Shown here one piece after another: positions 21,241 to 24,909 of a DNA stretch of 24,909 nt (position 1 is its first letter; each line of letters starts with the position of its first letter). The DNA is from an uncultured Acetatifactor sp. (lineage in GTDB: Bacteria > Bacillota > Clostridia > Lachnospirales > Lachnospiraceae). Under the pieces are notes generated by a model. It had not been told where the DNA came from. It saw only the letters and a program-made list of their open reading frames with translations, and did not search any database. Made by a program: the position numbers and the translations under genes. Location: the NCBI GenBank assembly GCA_948496895.1, contig CAOOJO010000004.1, positions 1 to 24,909 of the forward strand, given 5' to 3'.

Positions 21241-23055
21241 TCAGGAATCCTTATGAGACTGGCTCCCGTCCGCCGAAAAAAACAAAAGCACGGCAAGCAT
21301 GGGAACCGTAATCATAAAAGGCACTACATATCGAAATTGTACGGTAGGGCCTAAAAGCATCGTAACAAGATATACCAAAGGGAACAGACACAGATACGCC
21401 TGTCGTGGCTTCCTTTGATAGATCAGTCCTACCAGAATCAATACAAACGACCATATATAAACAGCGGGCTTAAAGAGCACTGATATTACAGGCCAATAAT
21501 AAAAAGAATTGTTGCTGACGATGTCCTCCAATCTTTCCTCCAGCCATGGAAATTTTGATATATGCTGAATTCCCTCATAGGTATCCGACGCGGAGGAATT
21601 GCCCGTAAAAATAGCGCCATGCCTTCCGCCATCGACTCCCCATCCCTGCATTTCACAATATGTCCTGTCGTCCACAAACCAAAAGCCCTCTGTCAGGCAT
21701 AAAAAAGCATCTATATACTCGTTGGGATATTCCAGGCCTACCTGAAGCCAGTCCTTCAGAACCTGTCCCATATCAGGTTCCCACACCCTGACGAAATCCA
21801 CCCCCGACCGGGACGCGTCCGCCAGAGCCGGCATATGCCTCTCCCAGGATTCTGCCGATACATATTTATCCACCAGTCGATAAATCTCCGGATCCATATC
21901 CTCCCCATGATAATACCCGACTCTGGCGAACTGCTGAATCAGCACGCTGTATTTTTCCACGGAGCTGCCCCTGATCTCCGTTCCGAGGCCATGCTGTATC
22001 CCCTCCTTCGCGGCCTGCCCCCCCGCCACCATGACCACACACAATAGAAAGATTCTTATTCTCTCCCTGCCCTTTTGGAAAAACAGCGAAAGAACGCCGA
22101 AGCCCGCCATAGCGTAAAGAGCATTGTATCGGAACATCATCATCAATACCGCCGTAACCACCATGGGAATTTCCAAAATCCATTTACGCTTCCCGCAAAA
22201 AAAGCTGCGCTCTGTCAGCAATACGATAAAGGTCAGAAACAGCCCGCTGAAAATCGCGTCCTTCGTCCCTATCATCATAGACACCGAGCAGAAGGGGAAG
22301 AGCCCATAGAACAGTACCGTGGAAAGCACCATCCATTTCCTCTTTCCAATCCTGTATATGGCCGTACAGGCATAGGCCATTGCGGAGGACACGAGCAGCA
22401 TCTGAAACAGGGTGAACAGCCCCATCCCGATTTCATTGGAGCCGAACCATCCGCCGATCTGCAGAAAAAGCCATATCAGCCATGTATGAATCAGAGGCTG
22501 ATAGGAATTGAACCATATCCATCCCCTGTAAGCCTCATTTACCTGTCTGTGGAAATCATAGGACATGACAATGGGATAATACGCCATCCACACCGGAATC
22601 CACATCAGGAAAATGAGGGCAAAGGACACTCCAAAAACAGCCCCTGACCTCCAGAAGCTTCCTTTTTCTTCCAGATGAGGAGGAATCCTGTCTATAGCGC
22701 GAAACAGCATATCCCCAAAAGGGAACACTGCTATGGACAGACAGGCTGAATGAAACAGAATCAGTGCCTTTCCTTTTATTCCCACATCCGTCATGCCATA
22801 TCTGTCCAGCTGATAGCCCAGGATCAATGTCAGAGAAAAGAAAAATCCTGTCAAAGACGCGTAGACATAATGTCTCTTTGACTGATTCCGCGGGATTCTT
22901 CTCAACAGGACATATATGCCCACCGCAAGGAATACGGATAATATACTAAAGTCGGGATACACCGTTCCCGCAAGCCCCAGCAGATAGCATACCCCGCATG
23001 TCCCGGCCAGGGCAGCCGCAATCAAAATAATCTGTCTCTCTGTCTTCCTCTCCAT
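21241..23055 (-). CDS. Polytopic membrane protein, DUF6020/GT-C glycosyltransferase-like
   Basis: A 604-residue protein with about a dozen hydrophobic helices and a soluble region at about 385-500. Features recall DUF6020 and related GT-C transferases: an early loop with PIVMSYDFHRQVNEAYRG, then LIHTWLIWLF, GTKDAIFSGLF, FRYNALYAMAGFG, and C-terminal helices with QFRYVVPFM. GT-C enzymes use lipid-linked sugar donors on the outer face of the membrane, so a role in envelope glycan or lipid glycosylation is likely, but donor and acceptor are unknown. GGGGG lies seven bases before the ATG. It is divergent from the chemotaxis receptor gene and upstream of rsmG. Its sequence is visibly more A/T-rich than its neighbours. 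Confidence 0.8.
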   Translation of the reverse strand: MERKTERQIILIAAALAGTCGVCYLLGLAGTVYPDFSILSVFLAVGIYVLLRRIPRNQSKRHYVYASLTGFFFSLTLILGYQLDRYGMTDVGIKGKALILFHSACLSIAVFPFGDMLFRAIDRIPPHLEEKGSFWRSGAVFGVSFALIFLMWIPVWMAYYPIVMSYDFHRQVNEAYRGWIWFNSYQPLIHTWLIWLFLQIGGWFGSNEIGMGLFTLFQMLLVSSAMAYACTAIYRIGKRKWMVLSTVLFYGLFPFCSVSMMIGTKDAIFSGLFLTFIVLLTERSFFCGKRKWILEIPMVVTAVLMMMFRYNALYAMAGFGVLSLFFQKGRERIRIFLLCVVMVAGGQAAKEGIQHGLGTEIRGSSVEKYSVLIQQFARVGYYHGEDMDPEIYRLVDKYVSAESWERHMPALADASRSGVDFVRVWEPDMGQVLKDWLQVGLEYPNEYIDAFLCLTEGFWFVDDRTYCEMQGWGVDGGRHGAIFTGNSSASDTYEGIQHISKFPWLEERLEDIVSNNSFYYWPVISVLFKPAVYIWSFVLILVGLIYQRKPRQAYLCLFPLVYLVTMLLGPTVQFRYVVPFMITVPMLAVLLFFSADGSQSHKDS

Positions 23056-23085
23056 CCCGTACCCCCTGCGCTGAATTTATTCATA

Positions 23086-23115
23086 AGTATATCACACTTT
23101 GTGAACCTCCTACAA
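23086..23115 (-). promoter_or_regulatory. Promoter of the DUF6020-like gene
   Basis: On the minus strand TATACT (23091-23086) is preceded by TGA, an extended -10. TTGTAG (23115-23110) lies 18 bases upstream. Transcription should start near 23079, about 25 nt before the ATG. Confidence 0.55.
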
Positions 23116-23152
23116 TCTCTTCTGGAAATTTATTGAGTTTCCGCAAATAGAG

Positions 23153-23181
23153 TAGACAGATTGACAATAATCTATTATAAT
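23153..23181 (+). promoter_or_regulatory. Promoter of the chemotaxis receptor gene
   Basis: TAGACA (23153-23158) is followed after exactly 17 bases by a perfect TATAAT (23176-23181). Transcription should start near 23188, 28 nt before the ATG. A TTGACA at 23161 is present but lacks a properly spaced -10. The form is sigma-A-like; no sigma-D motility promoter is seen. Confidence 0.65.
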
Positions 23182-23215
23182 CAACATATAAAATAAATCT
23201 TTCCAGGAGGGTATC

Positions 23216-24909
23216 ATGAAGAATCTAAAAATCAGAACAAAGCTTTTGGTGACCTTCATGCTGGTCATCGTACTGTTCATCGGGACGGTCGCGATAGCAA
23301 TCACGGCATTGCAGACAAACTCCGACAAATACTCTGAATTCTACAATGTAGAGTATAAGGTGACCAACAATGTCATGAGCATGCGCCGGGGCCTGCAGAT
23401 CATCGTCAAGAACCTCACCTTCATTACCATTGAGGATGAAGAGGCGAAAAAACAGAATTACCTGAGCGAGCTGCAGAAAGAGCTGACAGCGCTGGAGGAA
23501 AACGCCACCTGGCTGTTCGAGAACTTCCACGGCGACCAGGCGCTGCTGGATTCTTTTGCCGCGAATATCAAGGAAGCCGTCGCCCTGCAGGAGACCGTCA
23601 TCGAGCTGGCCCAGACTGACAAGCTCGAGGCGCAGAACACGCTGTTGAGCGAGTATCAGCCCCTGGTAGAGGAGGCTGTGAACAATCTGATTCAAATCAG
23701 CGCCGTGGAGGAGCAGACGGCGGAGGAGAATTTCCAGAGCACCGTGGAGATGCAGGATCTCCTGGTGGCAGTACAGCTGGCCATGGCCGGTGGCGCCCTT
23801 GTCATCACCATCCTCCTGTCTACATACCTGACCAGATCCATCACCAAGCCTCTCGGTCAGTTAGAGGAATCCGCTGAGAAGATCGTGAACGGCGATTTCG
23901 ACATCAACGTGACCTATGAATCCAGGGACGAGCTGGGGAGCCTGACCAAATCCTTCAAGAATATGACCTTCATTCTGGAGACCGTCATTACGGACGCGTC
24001 CAGACTCTTAAGCGAGATGGCGGACGGCAACTTCGATGTCCGCACCAAGGCGGAAGACAGATATGTGGGCAACCTGCAGAGCCTTCTCCTGTCCATCCGT
24101 AAGCTGAACAAAGACCTGAGCATCACCTTAGGACAGATCAACCAGAGCGCGGATCAGGTGGCATCCGGCTCCGGCCAGGTATCCAACGGCGCGCAGGCTC
24201 TGGCACAGGGCGCTACCGAGCAGGCCGCTTCCGTGGAAGAGCTTGCCTCCACCATCACCAATATCTCCCATCAGGTGAAGAACACAGCCGACAACGCCAT
24301 GGAGGCAAGGACACGCTCCAACACTGCCGGTGACGAGGCTGAGGTCTGCAACAACCAGATGCATGAGATGATGGCTGCCATGGAAGAAATTGCCCGTTCT
24401 TCCAATGAAATCAGCAAGATCATCAAGACCATAGAGGATATCGCCTTCCAGACCAATATCCTGGCGCTGAACGCCGCCGTGGAGGCCGCAAGGGCAGGGG
24501 AGGCCGGAAAGGGCTTCGCCGTGGTGGCAGAGGAGGTCAGGAGCCTTGCCAGCAAGAGCTCCGTTGCATCCAAGAATACCGCGGAGCTGATTGAGAATTC
24601 CGTCAATGCCGTCACAAGAGGCTCCAAGCTGGCCAACTCCACAGCGGAATCCCTGGTAAAGGTAGTGGATCATGTCCGCCTGGCTTCCAGCAAGGTGGAC
24701 GAAATCGCCAACGCCGCCGAGGAGCAGTCCGGCGCCATCGAACAGGTCACACTGGGCGTAGACCAGATTTCCAGCGTGGTGCAGACCAATTCCGCTACCG
24801 CAGAGGAGAGCGCTGCCGCCAGCCAGGAGCTGTCGGAACAGGCTTCCATGCTGAAGAACCTTGTAGCGAAGTTCAAGCTGCGCGAGGAATATGCCAAGAT
24901 GGCCTCTCA
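23216..24909 (+). CDS. Methyl-accepting chemotaxis protein (C-terminus cut by window end)
   Basis: A chemoreceptor with 564 visible codons and no stop before the window end. Helix 1 (about 9-31) and helix 2 (about 188-206) enclose a helical ligand domain of about 155 residues, probably a four-helix bundle. A HAMP domain follows (TRSITKPLGQLEESAEKI), then a second HAMP-like segment (LLSEMADGNFDV). The signalling domain has the conserved hairpin tip IAFQTNILALNAAVEAARAG and GFAVVAEEVRSLA. AGGAGG precedes the ATG by about six bases. The visible end (ASMLKNLVAKFKL) is typical of a receptor C-terminus, so little is missing. The ligand is unknown; no other chemotaxis gene is in the window. Confidence 0.95.
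   Translation, partial: MKNLKIRTKLLVTFMLVIVLFIGTVAIAITALQTNSDKYSEFYNVEYKVTNNVMSMRRGLQIIVKNLTFITIEDEEAKKQNYLSELQKELTALEENATWLFENFHGDQALLDSFAANIKEAVALQETVIELAQTDKLEAQNTLLSEYQPLVEEAVNNLIQISAVEEQTAEENFQSTVEMQDLLVAVQLAMAGGALVITILLSTYLTRSITKPLGQLEESAEKIVNGDFDINVTYESRDELGSLTKSFKNMTFILETVITDASRLLSEMADGNFDVRTKAEDRYVGNLQSLLLSIRKLNKDLSITLGQINQSADQVASGSGQVSNGAQALAQGATEQAASVEELASTITNISHQVKNTADNAMEARTRSNTAGDEAEVCNNQMHEMMAAMEEIARSSNEISKIIKTIEDIAFQTNILALNAAVEAARAGEAGKGFAVVAEEVRSLASKSSVASKNTAELIENSVNAVTRGSKLANSTAESLVKVVDHVRLASSKVDEIANAAEEQSGAIEQVTLGVDQISSVVQTNSATAEESAAASQELSEQASMLKNLVAKFKLREEYAKMAS

Noticed and set aside
23161..23166. TTGACA as the -35 for the chemotaxis receptor
   Set aside because: No -10 lies 16-18 bases downstream, whereas TAGACA-17-TATAAT overlaps it with correct spacing.

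Overview
The window looks like an origin-proximal stretch of a Lachnospiraceae-type (Clostridia) chromosome. The evidence is the rsmG ... parA-parB-DUF4446-serS gene order, three perfect parS sites (TGTTTCACGTGAAACA), a DUF3881-type protein that I associate with Lachnospiraceae, strong AGGAGG-type ribosome binding sites and sigma-A-like promoters. No phage, transposase, CRISPR array or plasmid backbone is visible.

Region 1 (1-7034, all minus strand). A cytoplasmic GH13 amylase-family enzyme, cut by the window start, has its own TTGACT-17-TATACT promoter. Upstream of it lie three closely packed genes: a VTC-type polyphosphate polymerase domain protein, a DUF4956 membrane protein and a membrane-anchored CotH-family kinase. 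Directly upstream of these is an OmpR-type response regulator and sensor kinase pair. Between the kinase gene and the VTC gene is a promoter with a good -10 and no -35. In the place of the -35 is an 8-bp direct repeat with an 11-bp period, the layout of an OmpR/PhoB-family activator site. I infer that the two-component system switches on the polyphosphate/CotH cassette.

Region 2 (7035-11320). A divergent intergenic region with a 12-bp tandem repeat drives a large hybrid sensor kinase with two receiver domains (plus strand). A convergent MATE-family transporter follows. A tRNA-Arg(CCT) gene lies just upstream of the MATE gene, with its own terminator and a perfect consensus promoter buried inside the neighbouring coding sequence.

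Region 3 (11322-16957, minus strand). One tight operon reads parA-parB-DUF4446-serS-DUF3592-DUF3881, with gaps of about 20-40 nt. It is headed by a leader containing a long-armed inverted repeat and by a cluster of parS sites. ParA, ParB and parS form the chromosome segregation and origin-organisation system. SerRS is of a divergent, archaeal-like sequence type.

Region 4 (16943-23055). A GNAT acetyltransferase and a PfkB/ribokinase-type sugar kinase (minus) diverge from a cytoplasmic sulfatase (plus). These sit between the parS cluster and the rsmG pair (rsmG plus a small coiled-coil protein of unknown function). Upstream of rsmG is a polytopic DUF6020/GT-C-like membrane protein.

Region 5 (23056-24909). 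A divergent promoter region leads to a methyl-accepting chemotaxis protein that runs off the window end.

The most notable candidate system is the sensor kinase/regulator plus VTC-DUF4956-CotH unit. The parS/leader architecture and the tRNA promoter embedded in a gene are the next most interesting structural observations.
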